In this document: positions 33,947 to 43,997 of the stretch, piece by piece
Layout of the letters: each line of letters starts with the position of its first letter
How positions within the stretch are numbered: position 1 is the first letter of the stretch
The notes under the pieces: generated by a model
The model's database searches: none
Told to the model about the DNA's origin: nothing
Seen by the model: only the letters and a program-made list of their open reading frames with translations
Position numbers and translations under genes: made by a program
From: Streptomyces coeruleorubidus
Lineage (GTDB): Bacteria > Actinomycetota > Actinomycetes > Streptomycetales > Streptomycetaceae
Assembly: GCF_008705135.1 (NCBI RefSeq)
Contig: NZ_CP023694.1
Span: 4,135,001-4,199,000, forward strand
Length of the DNA stretch: 64,000 nucleotides
Direction: 5' to 3'

Positions 33947-35359
33947 ATGGGACAAATGCCGTGGTTGCCGCGTGCGCACCGCTGGGTCTGGGGACTGGCC
34001 GCCGTCGCCGCGGTCTGCTGCCTGGGCACGATCCTCGTGTTCGCCCCCGGCTACCTGAGTCCCGACAGCCTCGACCAGCTCCGGCAGGCCGAGGGGAAAA
34101 CGCCCCTGACCGACTGGCACCCGCCCGTGCTGAGCCTGGTGTGGCGTGCGCTCATCGCGGTGACCGGCTCGATCACGTCCATGCTCGTCCTCCAGGCCGT
34201 TCTCTTCTGGGGAGCGCTCTGGGTGCTGGCCTGGTGCGTCTGGGAGCTGACCGCGAGCCGCGGCGGTTCCCTCGCCGTACTCGGCCTCGGTCTGGCTCCC
34301 TTCGTGCTGACGTTCGTCGGGGTGGTGTGGAAGGACGTCCACGCGGCGGTCGCACTGCTCGCCGCGTGCGCGGTCGCGCTCACCGGGCTGCTGCTGCGGG
34401 ACCGCCGGCCTCCTCGTCCCGCCGTGCGGTGGGGGCTGCTCGGGCTGGGCGTGCTGTTCCTCGCGTACGCCATGCTGGTGCGCAAGAACGCCTTCTTCGC
34501 CGCGCTCCCCGTCTTCGTCATGCTGGTCCTCGCACTGTGGCGCGCTCCCGGCCGCCGTACGTGGGCGATGTGCACGGCGGCACTCCTGGCCGCCCTCGTC
34601 GTACCGACCGCCGCCATCTCCCTGTTCGCGCGGCCTCTCGAGACGGAACAGGCCGCACAGATCATGCTCGACGACCTGGTCCACGTACTGGAGGTGGACG
34701 AGCTCCGGACGGCGGACGTGCCACCCGATCTCAGGGACCGGCTCGTGGCATCCGCGCAGGAGTGCGAGCGCGTCGGGGCCCTGTCGGACGCCTACTGGGC
34801 CTGCTACGAACGCCCGGCGGACGGGCTGCGCGGGGACTCAGACGAGATCACGTCCCTGTGGCTGCGCGAGATGAGCGGCCATGTGCCGCACTACCTCCAG
34901 TACCGGCTGCGGCTCTTCACGACGCTGCTGTTCGAGACCGACGACCCGTACAAAGCGGGGGTCAGCCGCAACGACCTGGGCATCGAGGTGGCGCATCCCC
35001 GGCTGGAGGACATGCTCGGCACGTACGTCAAGGGCATGGTGACGGACGTGCCGTGGCTGTTCCGCGGGTGGTTCTGGCTCGCCGTCGCGCTGGTGCTGGC
35101 CATCCGCCCGGGCAAGGGCCGGTTCTCGATGCCGGTCCGGGCGCTGGGCATCAGCTCGGCGGCCTACATCCTCGGCTACCTGCCGATCATGCCCGCGACG
35201 GACTTCCGCTACGTCTACTGGCCGGCGATCGCCTGCACACTCGGCCTGCTCCTGCTCTGGCTGGGCCGGGGCACGGCTCTCCCACCGCCGAAGAGCCCCG
35301 GCGCCACGCCCGACCGCGCCGTGACGGCACAGCAGCCGGCGGACGCCGGGGGCCGGTAG
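33947..35359 (+). CDS. GT-C-like polytopic membrane protein
   Basis: This 470-residue protein (MGQMPWLPRAHRWVWGLAAV) follows GtrA by 18 bp in the same direction. About nine to ten membrane helices are present. After the first helix the loop GYLSPDSLDQLRQAEGKTPL then DWHPPVLSLVWRALI carries an Asp and a WHPP motif, a pattern of large-loop GT-C-type transferases. A soluble loop (about 225-325) holds DPYKAGVSRNDLGIEVAHP. It may transfer a sugar from a polyprenyl donor made by the neighbouring GT2. The role is inferred from fold and context. Confidence 0.7.
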   Translation: MGQMPWLPRAHRWVWGLAAVAAVCCLGTILVFAPGYLSPDSLDQLRQAEGKTPLTDWHPPVLSLVWRALIAVTGSITSMLVLQAVLFWGALWVLAWCVWELTASRGGSLAVLGLGLAPFVLTFVGVVWKDVHAAVALLAACAVALTGLLLRDRRPPRPAVRWGLLGLGVLFLAYAMLVRKNAFFAALPVFVMLVLALWRAPGRRTWAMCTAALLAALVVPTAAISLFARPLETEQAAQIMLDDLVHVLEVDELRTADVPPDLRDRLVASAQECERVGALSDAYWACYERPADGLRGDSDEITSLWLREMSGHVPHYLQYRLRLFTTLLFETDDPYKAGVSRNDLGIEVAHPRLEDMLGTYVKGMVTDVPWLFRGWFWLAVALVLAIRPGKGRFSMPVRALGISSAAYILGYLPIMPATDFRYVYWPAIACTLGLLLLWLGRGTALPPPKSPGATPDRAVTAQQPADAGGR

Positions 35360-35364
35360 ACCTC

Positions 35365-37950
35365 TCAGTCCAGCACCGGCAGCAACTCCGGCAGATGCCC
35401 GTCCGACGCCTGCGCCGCCCGCTGCCGCTCCTGCGGGACCTCCCCGTACAGGGTGTTCCGGGGCTTCGCCGGGCGGCCCGCGGCGTCGGCCACCGCGATG
35501 AGGTCCTTGACCGACTTGTACGAGCCGTAGGAGGAGCCCGCCATGCGGGAGATGGTCTCCTCCATGAGCGTCCCGCCGAGGTCGTTGGCGCCCGAGCGGA
35601 GCATCTCGGCCGCGCCCTCGGTGCCCAGCTTCACCCAGCTCGTCTGGATGTTGGGGATGTACGGGTGCAGCAGGAGCCGGGCCATGGCCGTGACCGCGCG
35701 GTTGTCCCGCATGGTCGGGCCGGGGCGGGCGATGCCCGCGAGGTACACGGGCGCGTTGGTGTGCACGAACGGCAGCGTCACGAACTCGGTGAAGCCGCCG
35801 GTGCGCTGCTGGATGCCGGCGAGGGTGCGCAGGTGGCCCAGCCAGTGGCGGGGCTGGTCGACATGCCCGTACATCATCGTCGAGGACGACCGGATGCCCA
35901 GCTCGTGGGCCGTCGTCACGACGTCGATCCAGTCGGCCGCGGGCAGCTTGCCCTTGGTCAGGATCCAGCGGACCTCGTCGTCGAGGATCTCGGCGGCGGT
36001 GCCCGGGATGGTGTCCAGGCCGGCCTCCTTGGCGGCGGTCAGCCACTCGCGGACGGACATGCCGGTGCGGGTCGCCCCGTTGACCACCTCCATCGGCGAG
36101 AAGGCGTGCACGTGCATGCCGGGGACGCGTTCCTTCACGGCCCGCGCGATGTCGAAGTACGCCGTGCCGGGCAGGTCCGGGTGGATGCCGCCCTGCATGC
36201 AGACCTCCACCGCGCCGACGTCCCAGGCCTGCTGGGCCCGGTCGGCGACCTGGTCCAGGGACAGGGTGTAGGCGTCGGCGTCCGTGCGGCGCTGGGCGAA
36301 GGCGCAGAAACGGCAGCCCGTGTAGCAGACGTTGGTGAAGTTGATGTTGCGCGTGACGATGTAGGTGACGTCGTCGCCGACGGCCGACCTGCGGACGTCG
36401 TCGGCGACCTGCGCGAGGGCGTCCAGGGCCGGTCCGTCCGCGTGCAGCAGGGCCAGCGCCTCGTCGTCGGTGAGCTTCGTGGGGTCGTCGGCCGCCGTGC
36501 GCAGGGCCTGCCGTACGTCGGTGTCGATGCGCTCCGGTGCCATGCCGGGGGCGGCCGCCTCGCGCAGGGCGCCCCAGTCGCCGTACACCTCGTCGAAGTC
36601 GTCCCGGCGGTCAGACGTACGGCCCTCGGAGTCGATCGAGGAGTGCAGGTCCGTGCGGCCGGACGCGACGAAGACCTCCTCCGGCTCCTGCCACGGCAGG
36701 CCCTCGGGCAGGGCCTCGGGGCGCGCGAGCCCGGTCTCCGGATCGGCCAGCGCCGCCACGTGCGGACGCAGTCGCGGGTCCAGCCAGGGCTCGCCGCGCC
36801 GGACGAACTCCGGGTACACGCACAGCCGTTCCCGCAGTTCGAAACCGGCCGCGCGCGACTTCTCGGCGAGCTGGTCGATCTGCGGCCAGGGGCGCTCGGG
36901 GTTGACGTGGTCGATGGTCAGCGGGGAGACCCCGCCCCAGTCGTCGATGCCGGCGCCGATCAGCCGCTCGTACTCGGCGTCGACGAGGTTGGGCGGAGCC
37001 TGGATACAGCCCGAGGGACCCATGAGGAGGCGGGCGACGGCCACCGTGGCGACCAGTTCGTCCAGTTCCGCGTCCGGCATGCCGCGCATCGCGGTGTCCG
37101 GCTTGGCGCGGAAGTTCTGGATGATCAGCTCCTGGACGCCGTGGTAGGCCCGGGAGACCTTCCGCAGCGCGAACAGGGACTCGGCGCGCTCCTCGTAGGT
37201 CTCGCCGATGCCTATGAGCAGCCCGGAGGTGAAGGGGACGGAGGAACGCCCGGCGTCCTCGAGCACCCGCAGGCGGACGGCGGGCTCCTTGTCGGGCGAG
37301 CCGTAGTGGGGACCGCCCGGCTCCGACCAGAGGCGGGTCGCGGTCGTCTCCAGCATCATGCCCATGCTGGGCGCGACGGGCTTCAGCCGCTGGAAGTCGG
37401 TCCAGCTCATGACGCCCGGGTTCAGATGGGGCAGCAGGCCCGTCTCCTCCAGGATGCGGATGGAGATGGCGCGGACGTAGGCGATGGTGTCGTCGTAGCC
37501 GTGCGCGTCGAGCCACTCGCGCGCCTCCGGCCAGCGGTCCTCGGGCTTGTCGCCGAGGGTGATGAGGGCTTCCTTGCAGCCCAGGGCGGCGCCCTTGCGG
37601 GCGATGTCCAGCACCTCGTCGGGGGACATGAACATCCCGTGGCCCTCCCGGCGCAGCTTGCCGGGGACGGTGACGAACGTGCAGTAGTGGCACTTGTCCC
37701 GGCACAGCCGGGTCAGTGGGATGAAGACGCTCTTGGAGTACGTGATGACGCCGGGCCGGCCGGCCGCCTCGAGCCCCGCGTCCCGCACCCGGGCCGCCGA
37801 GGCCGCCAGGTCCTCCAGGTGCGCGTCCCGGGCCTGGAGCAGGACGGCCGCCTCGGCGACGTCGAGCGAGACGCCGTCCCTGGCCCGTTTCAGGGCGCGA
37901 CGCATGGAGTTCTCGGTGGGGCCGGTTCCGGGGGTCGCGGAAGTCGTCAT
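35365..37950 (-). CDS. fbiC: bifunctional FO synthase (7,8-didemethyl-8-hydroxy-5-deazariboflavin synthase)
   Basis: This 861-residue protein fuses CofH- and CofG-type radical SAM enzymes. The first half has Cys83-x3-Cys87-x2-Cys90 ([12 protein letters not shown]); the second has Cys542-x3-Cys546-x2-Cys549 ([10 protein letters not shown]). Both are [4Fe-4S]/SAM sites. It makes FO, the deazaflavin chromophore of F420, from tyrosine and a flavin precursor. GITYSK-like and [14 protein letters not shown] segments are also typical. It converges tightly on the GT-C-like gene and lies downstream of a small membrane protein and an LLM-type oxidoreductase that may use F420. Full length and intact. Confidence 0.97.
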   Translation of the reverse strand: MTTSATPGTGPTENSMRRALKRARDGVSLDVAEAAVLLQARDAHLEDLAASAARVRDAGLEAAGRPGVITYSKSVFIPLTRLCRDKCHYCTFVTVPGKLRREGHGMFMSPDEVLDIARKGAALGCKEALITLGDKPEDRWPEAREWLDAHGYDDTIAYVRAISIRILEETGLLPHLNPGVMSWTDFQRLKPVAPSMGMMLETTATRLWSEPGGPHYGSPDKEPAVRLRVLEDAGRSSVPFTSGLLIGIGETYEERAESLFALRKVSRAYHGVQELIIQNFRAKPDTAMRGMPDAELDELVATVAVARLLMGPSGCIQAPPNLVDAEYERLIGAGIDDWGGVSPLTIDHVNPERPWPQIDQLAEKSRAAGFELRERLCVYPEFVRRGEPWLDPRLRPHVAALADPETGLARPEALPEGLPWQEPEEVFVASGRTDLHSSIDSEGRTSDRRDDFDEVYGDWGALREAAAPGMAPERIDTDVRQALRTAADDPTKLTDDEALALLHADGPALDALAQVADDVRRSAVGDDVTYIVTRNINFTNVCYTGCRFCAFAQRRTDADAYTLSLDQVADRAQQAWDVGAVEVCMQGGIHPDLPGTAYFDIARAVKERVPGMHVHAFSPMEVVNGATRTGMSVREWLTAAKEAGLDTIPGTAAEILDDEVRWILTKGKLPAADWIDVVTTAHELGIRSSSTMMYGHVDQPRHWLGHLRTLAGIQQRTGGFTEFVTLPFVHTNAPVYLAGIARPGPTMRDNRAVTAMARLLLHPYIPNIQTSWVKLGTEGAAEMLRSGANDLGGTLMEETISRMAGSSYGSYKSVKDLIAVADAAGRPAKPRNTLYGEVPQERQRAAQASDGHLPELLPVLD

Positions 37951-37993
37951 CCTTCGAGCATACGATCGCGCTGATCAACTGGGCCGGGCCCCG

Positions 37994-38200
37994 TCAGTGG
38001 AACGCCAGCCACCCGATGCCCAGGGCGGCCACGAGACCGCTGAGGGCCACGGCGAGGGGCCTGTGGCGGTGCAGGGAGAACCAGACCAGCGCGGCGGTCA
38101 CCAGCACGGCCGACGTGCCGATCGCGGCGGGCAACAGCCCTTGGCTGTAGCCGTATTCGCCGAAATGTCGCGTGAGCCACCATAACCAGGTGATCCTCAT
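37994..38200 (-). CDS. small membrane protein of unknown function
   Basis: This 68-residue protein (MRITWLWWLTRHFGEYGYSQ) starts at ATG 38200. It has two hydrophobic helices (LLPAAIGTSAVLVTAALVWF, then PLAVALSGLVAALGIGWLAF) joined by a basic SLHRHR turn. It lies between the LLM-type oxidoreductase and fbiC in the same direction with gaps of 35 and 43 bp, so it is probably co-transcribed. No family recognised. Confidence 0.6.
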   Translation of the reverse strand: MRITWLWWLTRHFGEYGYSQGLLPAAIGTSAVLVTAALVWFSLHRHRPLAVALSGLVAALGIGWLAFH

Positions 38201-38235
38201 GACGCTGCGCTCTCCCCCTGTTTCCCGTTGAGTTG

Positions 38236-39090
38236 TCAGGTACCTGGAAGATATCCCGTCAGCCCGTCCAGCGCCTTCAGAATCTCCGCCTCCCCCGCCG
38301 GCGGCAGTTGCGCCACGACCTCCTCGATGCCCAGGTCGGCGTAGTACGCGAGCTTGCCCGGGGTCGGGTGGACGGCGTACGGGACGACCTGGAGGGCCTG
38401 GGGATCGCGGCCCGCTTCGGCCCAGGCCGTGCGCAGCAGGGGCAGGGACTCCGACAGGCCGCGGCCGCCGATGGGGAGCCAGCCGTCGGCGTACGCGCAG
38501 ATGTGGGAGAACAGCTTGGGCCCGGCGGAGCCGCCGACGAGCGTGCGCGGGCCGACGACCGGGCCGCGCGGCTTCCGCACGGGCTTGGGATGCGCGTGAC
38601 TGGCCCGGACGCTGCCGAACTCCCCCTCGTACGCGACGGGTTCCTCCGACCACAGCGCCCGCATCAGCGCCATCCGATCCCGCACCAGCTCGCGCCGGGT
38701 GCGCCACCGTACGCCGTGGTCGGCGGCCTCCTCGACGTTCCAGCCGAAGCCGAGCCCGAGCGTGAACCGGCCGCCTGACAGGTGGTCCAGGGTCGCGACC
38801 TGCTTGGCCAGGTCGATCGGGTCGTGCTGGGCGACGAGCGTGATGCCGGTGCCGAGCCCGAGCCGCTCGGTGACGGCGGCGGCCTGGCCGAGCGCCACGA
38901 ACGGGTCGAGGGTACGGCCGTACTCGCGCGGCAGCTCGCCGCCCGCCGGGTACGGGGTGGTCCGCTCGACGGGGATGTGCGTGTGCTCGGGCAGATACAG
39001 CCCGGCGAAACCGCGGTCCTCCAGCTCGCGTGCGAGCCGGGCCGGGGTGATCGTCTCGTCGGTGAGGAAGATCGTTACGGCGATGCGCAT
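38236..39090 (-). CDS. LLM-class F420-dependent oxidoreductase
   Basis: This 284-residue protein starts MRIAVTIFLTDETITPARLA. The luciferase-like TIM-barrel pattern includes GFAGLYLPEHTHIPVERTTP, LGLGTGITLVAQHDPIDLAK and LDHLSGGRFTLGLGFGWNVEE, the last of which packs against the cofactor. The shape fits F420-using members rather than FMN luciferases. It lies upstream of fbiC in the same direction, supporting F420 use. Substrate unknown. Confidence 0.88.
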   Translation of the reverse strand: MRIAVTIFLTDETITPARLARELEDRGFAGLYLPEHTHIPVERTTPYPAGGELPREYGRTLDPFVALGQAAAVTERLGLGTGITLVAQHDPIDLAKQVATLDHLSGGRFTLGLGFGWNVEEAADHGVRWRTRRELVRDRMALMRALWSEEPVAYEGEFGSVRASHAHPKPVRKPRGPVVGPRTLVGGSAGPKLFSHICAYADGWLPIGGRGLSESLPLLRTAWAEAGRDPQALQVVPYAVHPTPGKLAYYADLGIEEVVAQLPPAGEAEILKALDGLTGYLPGT

Positions 39091-39154
39091 GGCCTATTCC
39101 TACCCGCGGGGGAGTCGGCTGTCCCTACCGACCGGTCGGCCCCCTCGGTCGGTA

Positions 39155-39661
39155 TCAGGTGACCGTCGCGAGCGCCGCGTACCCCGTGCCCGCCTCGGCG
39201 CCGGCCCACAGCAGGGCGGCGACCGCGCTGTAGGGCGCGATCCGGTGGTAGGGCAGGCGGGTGGCGCCCGCGAGGTGCGGGATGAGCGTGCGGAGCACCG
39301 GAACGAAGCGGGCCAGGAACACCGCCTGGCCGCCACGGCGGTCCATCCGGGTCTCGGCGTTCCGCCAGGCGGTGGCCGGGACACGGCTGCCGAGGCGTCC
39401 GGTGCGCAGGCGGTCGCCGAGCAGGGCTCCGGTGCGGTGGCCGAGCAGGTCACCTGCCACCGCGGCGCCCGCCGTGACCCCGACGACGAGCGGCAGGCTC
39501 AGCTGCCCGCTGCGGGCCAGCGCCCCGGCCGCCAGAAGCAGGCCGAGGGTGGGGACGAAGGCGCCGACCAGCAGGACCGACTCGGCCAGGACCGCCACCG
39601 CCAGGACGGCGTAGGCGGTGGTGGCGGGGACGTGGCCGATAAGGTCCGACGGGGTGGTCAC
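39155..39661 (-). CDS. DedA/VTT-domain membrane protein
   Basis: GTG 39661 overlaps the stop of the upstream methyltransferase (GTGA), giving 168 residues. Helices include TAYAVLAVAVLAESVLLVGA and LSLPLVVGVTAGAAVAGDLL, then the family loop GHRTGALLG and FLARFVPVLRTLIPHLAGAT, the G-x-R-F-x-P type VTT motif that reaches into the membrane. DedA-type proteins move polyprenyl or phospholipids across membranes. It is shorter than many family members but complete in motifs. Confidence 0.85.
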   Translation of the reverse strand: MTTPSDLIGHVPATTAYAVLAVAVLAESVLLVGAFVPTLGLLLAAGALARSGQLSLPLVVGVTAGAAVAGDLLGHRTGALLGDRLRTGRLGSRVPATAWRNAETRMDRRGGQAVFLARFVPVLRTLIPHLAGATRLPYHRIAPYSAVAALLWAGAEAGTGYAALATVT

Positions 39662-40365
39662 CGGCGGGCTCCGATGACGTCGTACCGCTCGTCCCGCGCG
39701 TCCGGCGTATCCGGCGCGTCGCGGGACGGGCGCCGCAGCTGCCAGACCCTGGCCGGAGGCAGGTTCGCCCACACCGACCAGCGGCCGGTGCCGTACCGGC
39801 GCTGGTAGGCGGCCATGACCGCCTCGACGGCATGGTGCCGGCGGGCTTCCGCGCGGGAGGACAGCAGGGTGCGGGCCTGCCGGGTGCCTCGGTAGGCGAA
39901 GTAGGTGAGGGTGCCGCCGGGGTGGAGGAGCTCCAGGAACCGGGCCATGATCGTTTCGGTCTGGCCGGGGCTGAAGTTGGTCAGGGGCAGGCCGGAGACG
40001 ATCACGTCGTAGCGCTGCTCGCCGGGGAGGTCCTCGACGTAGGAGCGGTGGACGCGGACCCGCTCGGGTTCCCCGGCCAGGAGGGGGTGCGTGTCGACGA
40101 GACGGCGCAGCCGTCCGGCGAATCGGGGGTTGGCCTCGACGACGTCCAGGCGACTGCCCGGCGGCAGCTGCGGGACGAGGGCGCGGGTGACCGCTCCGGT
40201 TCCGGCTCCCGCCTCCAGGACGGTCAGCGGCCGTGGTGCGAGGGCGCGTACCGGGTCGGTCAGCGCACGGGCCAGGGCCTTGCCGCTGGGGGCGACGGCA
40301 CCGGTGGTGCGCGGGTCGCGGGCCGCTTCGGTGAGGAACGTCCAGTCCATGGGTCGAAAATCCAT
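39658..40365 (-). CDS. class I SAM-dependent methyltransferase, phospholipid N-methyltransferase-like
   Basis: ATG 40365 gives 235 residues. The SAM site LTVLEAGAGTGAVTRALVPQ is at about residues 47-66, followed by RLDVVEANPRFAGRLRRLVD, and then DVIVSGLPLTNFSP with the N/S-PP-like catalytic region. Aromatic residues at the end (TGRWSVWANLPPARVWQLRR) and the N-terminal FLTEAARDPRTTGAVAPSG match rRNA-adenine/phospholipid methyltransferase relatives. Translationally coupled to a DedA-like protein, suggesting a lipid-related substrate. This is inference. Confidence 0.8.
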   Translation of the reverse strand: MDFRPMDWTFLTEAARDPRTTGAVAPSGKALARALTDPVRALAPRPLTVLEAGAGTGAVTRALVPQLPPGSRLDVVEANPRFAGRLRRLVDTHPLLAGEPERVRVHRSYVEDLPGEQRYDVIVSGLPLTNFSPGQTETIMARFLELLHPGGTLTYFAYRGTRQARTLLSSRAEARRHHAVEAVMAAYQRRYGTGRWSVWANLPPARVWQLRRPSRDAPDTPDARDERYDVIGARR

Positions 40366-40497
40366 GGTTTCGACGCTAGGAAGCGGCCCGCGCCCGGACA
40401 TCCGTCGTTGTGCGGCGGCCTTCCCCTACGAAAGTAGGGGGTCGCAGGGTACTGAGGTCGGACGCCGGACGGGCCGGGCCCGCCTAGCATCCGGTGA

Positions 40498-41640
40498 GTG
40501 ATACGAGAAGGATTCCGGTGGAGCGCCTGCGGGCGCTGGTGCCTGGTCGTGCTGCTGACCGCCCTCGCGGTGCAGAACAGCGCGACGGTCGCCGGCGGCC
40601 GGTACCTGACGCCGGCCACCGCCGCGGCGGTGCTGTGCGGGGCGGCCCTGCTGGTGCGGCGGCTGCCCCGGTACGTCCCGGCCGGGCTTGCCACCGCGGC
40701 GACCGGGCTGTGCGGATGGCCCCTGCTGGTGCTGCTCCTCGTCGCACTGTTCGACCTGGCGGCGCAGCGGCGGATCCGGTGGGCGGTGGGGTGCGCCGCG
40801 GCCGCGCTCGGCGCCAGCTTGCTCCTGACCCCCGAGACCTCGCTGTGGACCCCGCAGCAGTACGGCTCCACCCTGTTCGTGCTGCTGGCCCTGGTGAGCG
40901 GGCTGTGGGTGGGGAACCGTCGCCGGCTGCTGAAGGCGCTGGGCGACCAGGTCGAGCATCTGCGGATCGAGCGGCAGTTGCGCGAGGAGGCCGCCCGGGC
41001 CGCCGAGCGGTCCCGGATCGCCGCGGAGATGCACGACGTACTGGCTCACCGCCTGAGCCTGATCGCCCTGCACACGGGCGTCCTCGCCACCCGCAACGAG
41101 CAGTTGCCCGCGCCGGTCGTGGAACGCCTGGCCCTGCTGCGCACCGCCTCCACCGAGGCCCTGGCCGACCTCCGCGACGTCCTCGGAGCCCTGCGCGACC
41201 CCGGGTCCGAGCCCGCCGAGGCCGCTCCCGTCCCCGTCCTGCGTGACGTGGACGCACTGGTCGACCAGGCACGGGCGGCCGGGCAACGAGCCGAGCTGCG
41301 GGTCGACGGCCGGCCCGGGCAGGCTCCCGCCGCGCACCGGCTGGCCGTCTACCGGCTCGTCCAGGAAGCACTGACGAACGCCCGCAAGCACGCCGGGGGC
41401 GCCCCGGTGCGCATCCAGCTCTGTTACCGGCCGCCCGCCACCACCGTGGAGGTCACCAACGCCCCCGGCAGCCCGGCCGCACACGCCGTCGCCTCCGGTT
41501 TCGGGCTGGTCGGCCTGCGCGAGCGTGTCACCGCCCTCGGCGGCCACCTGCACGCCGGACCCGGCGGGGCCGGCAGCTGGCGGCTGGCCGCCCGCATCCC
41601 GCACCCCGCGCCCCTCGAACAGAACGGCACCCCCACATGA
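40498..41640 (+). CDS. sensor histidine kinase, NarL-partner (HisKA_3) type
   Basis: GTG 40498 gives 380 residues. Four or five N-terminal membrane helices (about 10-130) are followed by the dimerisation helix ERSRIAAEMHDVLAHRLSLI with phospho-acceptor His179, and a HATPase domain: QEALTNARKHAGGAPVRIQL, then SGFGLVGLRERVTALGGHL. It senses an unknown signal in or at the membrane. The stop overlaps the response-regulator start by ATGA. The gene has its own promoter region divergent from the methyltransferase. Confidence 0.93.
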   Translation: MIREGFRWSACGRWCLVVLLTALAVQNSATVAGGRYLTPATAAAVLCGAALLVRRLPRYVPAGLATAATGLCGWPLLVLLLVALFDLAAQRRIRWAVGCAAAALGASLLLTPETSLWTPQQYGSTLFVLLALVSGLWVGNRRRLLKALGDQVEHLRIERQLREEAARAAERSRIAAEMHDVLAHRLSLIALHTGVLATRNEQLPAPVVERLALLRTASTEALADLRDVLGALRDPGSEPAEAAPVPVLRDVDALVDQARAAGQRAELRVDGRPGQAPAAHRLAVYRLVQEALTNARKHAGGAPVRIQLCYRPPATTVEVTNAPGSPAAHAVASGFGLVGLRERVTALGGHLHAGPGGAGSWRLAARIPHPAPLEQNGTPT

Positions 41641-42287
41641 TCCGCGCCCTGATCGCCGACGACGACGCCCTGGTCCGCCTGGGCCTCACCGACCTCCTCG
41701 ACGGCGACCCGGGCATCGAGGTCGTCGCCCAGGCGTCCGACGGCCTGCACGCCGTCGAGCTGGCCACCGCGCACCGTGTCGACGTCGCCCTCGTGGACGT
41801 CCGCATGCCCCGCATGGACGGCATCACGGCCACGGCCCGGCTGCGCGCCCTGCACCGTCCGCCGAGGGTGATCACGCTGACCACCTTCGATCTCGACGAG
41901 TACGTCTACGACGCCCTCGCGGCCGGTGCCGACGGCTTCCTCCTGAAGGACACCGATCCGGCCGAGATCCTGCGCGCCGTCCACCTCGTCGCCGCGGGCT
42001 CGGCGATGCTCCACCCGAGCGCCGCCCGCCGCCTCATCGACCGCTACCACCGCTCGGGCGGTTCGCAGGCCACGGCCGCCCGTGCCCGCCTCGACCGGCT
42101 CACGCCCCGGGAACGCGACGTGCTGACCCTGCTCGCGCAGGGGGAGACCAACGCCGACATCGCCGACCGCCTCGGCATGCGCGAGAGCACCGTCAAGGCC
42201 CACGTCAGCCGCATCCTCACCGCGCTGGAGGTCGCCAACCGGGTGCAGGCGGCCCTGCTGGCCCGCGACGCCGGCCTCACCGCCTGA
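41637..42287 (+). CDS. NarL-family response regulator
   Basis: This 216-residue protein has a receiver domain (MIRALIADDDALVRLGLTDL) with phospho-acceptor Asp54 (ALVDVRMPRMDG) and Lys near 102 (GFLLKDTDP). The C-terminal LuxR helix-turn-helix begins LDRLTPRERDVLTLLAQGET and continues ADIADRLGMRESTVKAHVS. It is coupled to the kinase gene by a 4-base overlap. Likely targets are nearby, perhaps the PHP-domain gene downstream, but this is not shown. Confidence 0.95.
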   Translation: MIRALIADDDALVRLGLTDLLDGDPGIEVVAQASDGLHAVELATAHRVDVALVDVRMPRMDGITATARLRALHRPPRVITLTTFDLDEYVYDALAAGADGFLLKDTDPAEILRAVHLVAAGSAMLHPSAARRLIDRYHRSGGSQATAARARLDRLTPRERDVLTLLAQGETNADIADRLGMRESTVKAHVSRILTALEVANRVQAALLARDAGLTA

Positions 42288-42434
42288 ACTCCTCGTCCGG
42301 CTTGGCCTGTTCGGCTGTTTCCCGCCGCCGGGTCCCCTTCCCTTACACGCCGGTTCACGGCTGAATACAAAGGTTGCACGCACCACCACTGCACCACCCA
42401 TGCCTTGTCACCGACGACACCTGGGAGCAGCAGC

Positions 42435-43958
42435 ATGTGCGAGGACAACCACGGCGGGCTCGGCCGGCGGGCTCTGTTCGTGACGGGAGCGGCCGCCGCG
42501 CTTACGTTGGGAAGCGTGAGCTTCGCTTCAGCGGCCGGCGCGGACCAGGGCGACGGGGACCAGGAGAGCAGAACGGTGCGCGGCACCCTGCCGCCCGGCT
42601 CCCCCGACTTCGTGTACGTGCCGGTCGAGGTCCCGGCCGGTGTCCGGGAGATCAAGGTCGCCTACACCTACGACCGCCCGTCCGTCCCGGCCGGCACGAC
42701 CGGCAACGCCCTCGACATCGGCATCTTCGACGACCGTGGCACCGAGCTCGGCGGCCGGGGCTTCCGGGGCTGGTCGGGCGGGGCGCGCACGGAGTTCTTC
42801 ATCCGTGCGGACGAGGCGACGCCCGGATACATCCCGGGCCCGGTGCGCGAGGGCACCTGGCACATCGCGCTCGGCCCGTACACGGTCGCCCCGCAGGGCC
42901 TGTCGTACGAGATCACGATCACGCTGACCTACGGCGAGCCGGGCGAGGCAGCCCGGCCGGTGTACCCGCCGGACCGGGCCAGGGGCCGGGGCCGTGCCTG
43001 GTACCGGGGCGACTGTCATCTGCACTCCTGGTACTCCGACGGCCGTCGCACCCCCGCCGAGATCGGGGCGCTGGCGCGGGCGGCGGGGCTGGACTTCATC
43101 AACTCCTCCGAGCACAACACGCACGCGGCGCACGCCCACTGGTCGGACGTGGCCGGGGACGACCTGCTGGTCATGCTGGGCGAGGAGGTCACCACGCGCA
43201 ACGGTCACGTCGTCGCGCTGGGCACCGACCCGGGCACCTTCGTCGACTGGCGCTACCGGGCCCGCGACAACCGCTTCGGCCGGTTCGCCCGCCAGATCCG
43301 CCGCGCCGGAGGCCTGGTCGTCCCGGCCCACCCGCACGCCACGTGCGTCGGCTGCAACTGGAAGTTCGGCTTCGGCGAGGCGGACGCGGTCGAGGTGTGG
43401 AACGGCCCCTACACGCCCGACGACGAGGTCGCCCTCGCCGACTGGGACAGCATGCTGGTGGCGTCCGTGCGGGACGGGCGCGACTGGATCCCGGCGATGG
43501 GCAGCAGCGACGCCCACCGCGACCCGGACCCCGTCGGGCGGCCCCAGACGGTCGTCCTGGCCGACGACCTGACCCGCCGGGCGATCCAGGAGGGCATCCG
43601 GGCGGGACGGTCGTACGTCGCCGAGTCCGCCAAGGTCGAGCTGTCGTTCCGGGCGTCCGGCGCACGCGGCGAACACGCGGGCATCGGCGAGCGGTTGCGG
43701 GTGGACAGCGACACCCCGGTCACCGTCCGCCTGGAGGTCACGGGCGCTCCGCGCTGCACGGTCCGCTTCGTCACCGACCAGGGCGTGCTGCACACCAGCG
43801 CCCCGCTGCCGGTGTCCGGCTCGGGTGTCGTCGAGTGGCGGACGACCCCGTCGTACGCGGCGTACGTACGGGCGGAACTGCGGCACGAGGCGGCGGCGGG
43901 GCCGGTGCCGGGGGCGCTGGCCGCCTTCACCAATCCGATCTTCCTCGGACGTCAGTGA
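42435..43958 (+). CDS. CehA/McbA-type PHP-domain metallo-hydrolase, exported
   Basis: ATG 42435 gives 507 residues. The start has twin Arg followed by a hydrophobic run (GGLGRRALFVTGAAAALTLG, then an AxA-type end near ASAAGA), so Tat export is plausible. After a beta-domain (about 40-180) comes a PHP catalytic domain with metal motifs DCHLHSWYSDG (about 194-204), SSEHNTHA, GEEVTTRNGHVVAL, PAHPHA and GSSDAHRDPDPVG. Such enzymes hydrolyse phosphodiesters or related esters. The C-terminal ~110 residues form another beta-rich domain. The preceding two-component system may regulate it. Confidence 0.87.
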   Translation: MCEDNHGGLGRRALFVTGAAAALTLGSVSFASAAGADQGDGDQESRTVRGTLPPGSPDFVYVPVEVPAGVREIKVAYTYDRPSVPAGTTGNALDIGIFDDRGTELGGRGFRGWSGGARTEFFIRADEATPGYIPGPVREGTWHIALGPYTVAPQGLSYEITITLTYGEPGEAARPVYPPDRARGRGRAWYRGDCHLHSWYSDGRRTPAEIGALARAAGLDFINSSEHNTHAAHAHWSDVAGDDLLVMLGEEVTTRNGHVVALGTDPGTFVDWRYRARDNRFGRFARQIRRAGGLVVPAHPHATCVGCNWKFGFGEADAVEVWNGPYTPDDEVALADWDSMLVASVRDGRDWIPAMGSSDAHRDPDPVGRPQTVVLADDLTRRAIQEGIRAGRSYVAESAKVELSFRASGARGEHAGIGERLRVDSDTPVTVRLEVTGAPRCTVRFVTDQGVLHTSAPLPVSGSGVVEWRTTPSYAAYVRAELRHEAAAGPVPGALAAFTNPIFLGRQ

Positions 43959-43997
43959 GGTCGAGCGTGGGGCCCCTTCAGGGGGTACGGAGCGGAG

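Noticed and set aside
33961-37974. A 1337-codon open frame on the plus strand
   Set aside because: It overlaps the GT-C-like gene out of frame and then runs antisense through fbiC, which has intact radical SAM motifs.
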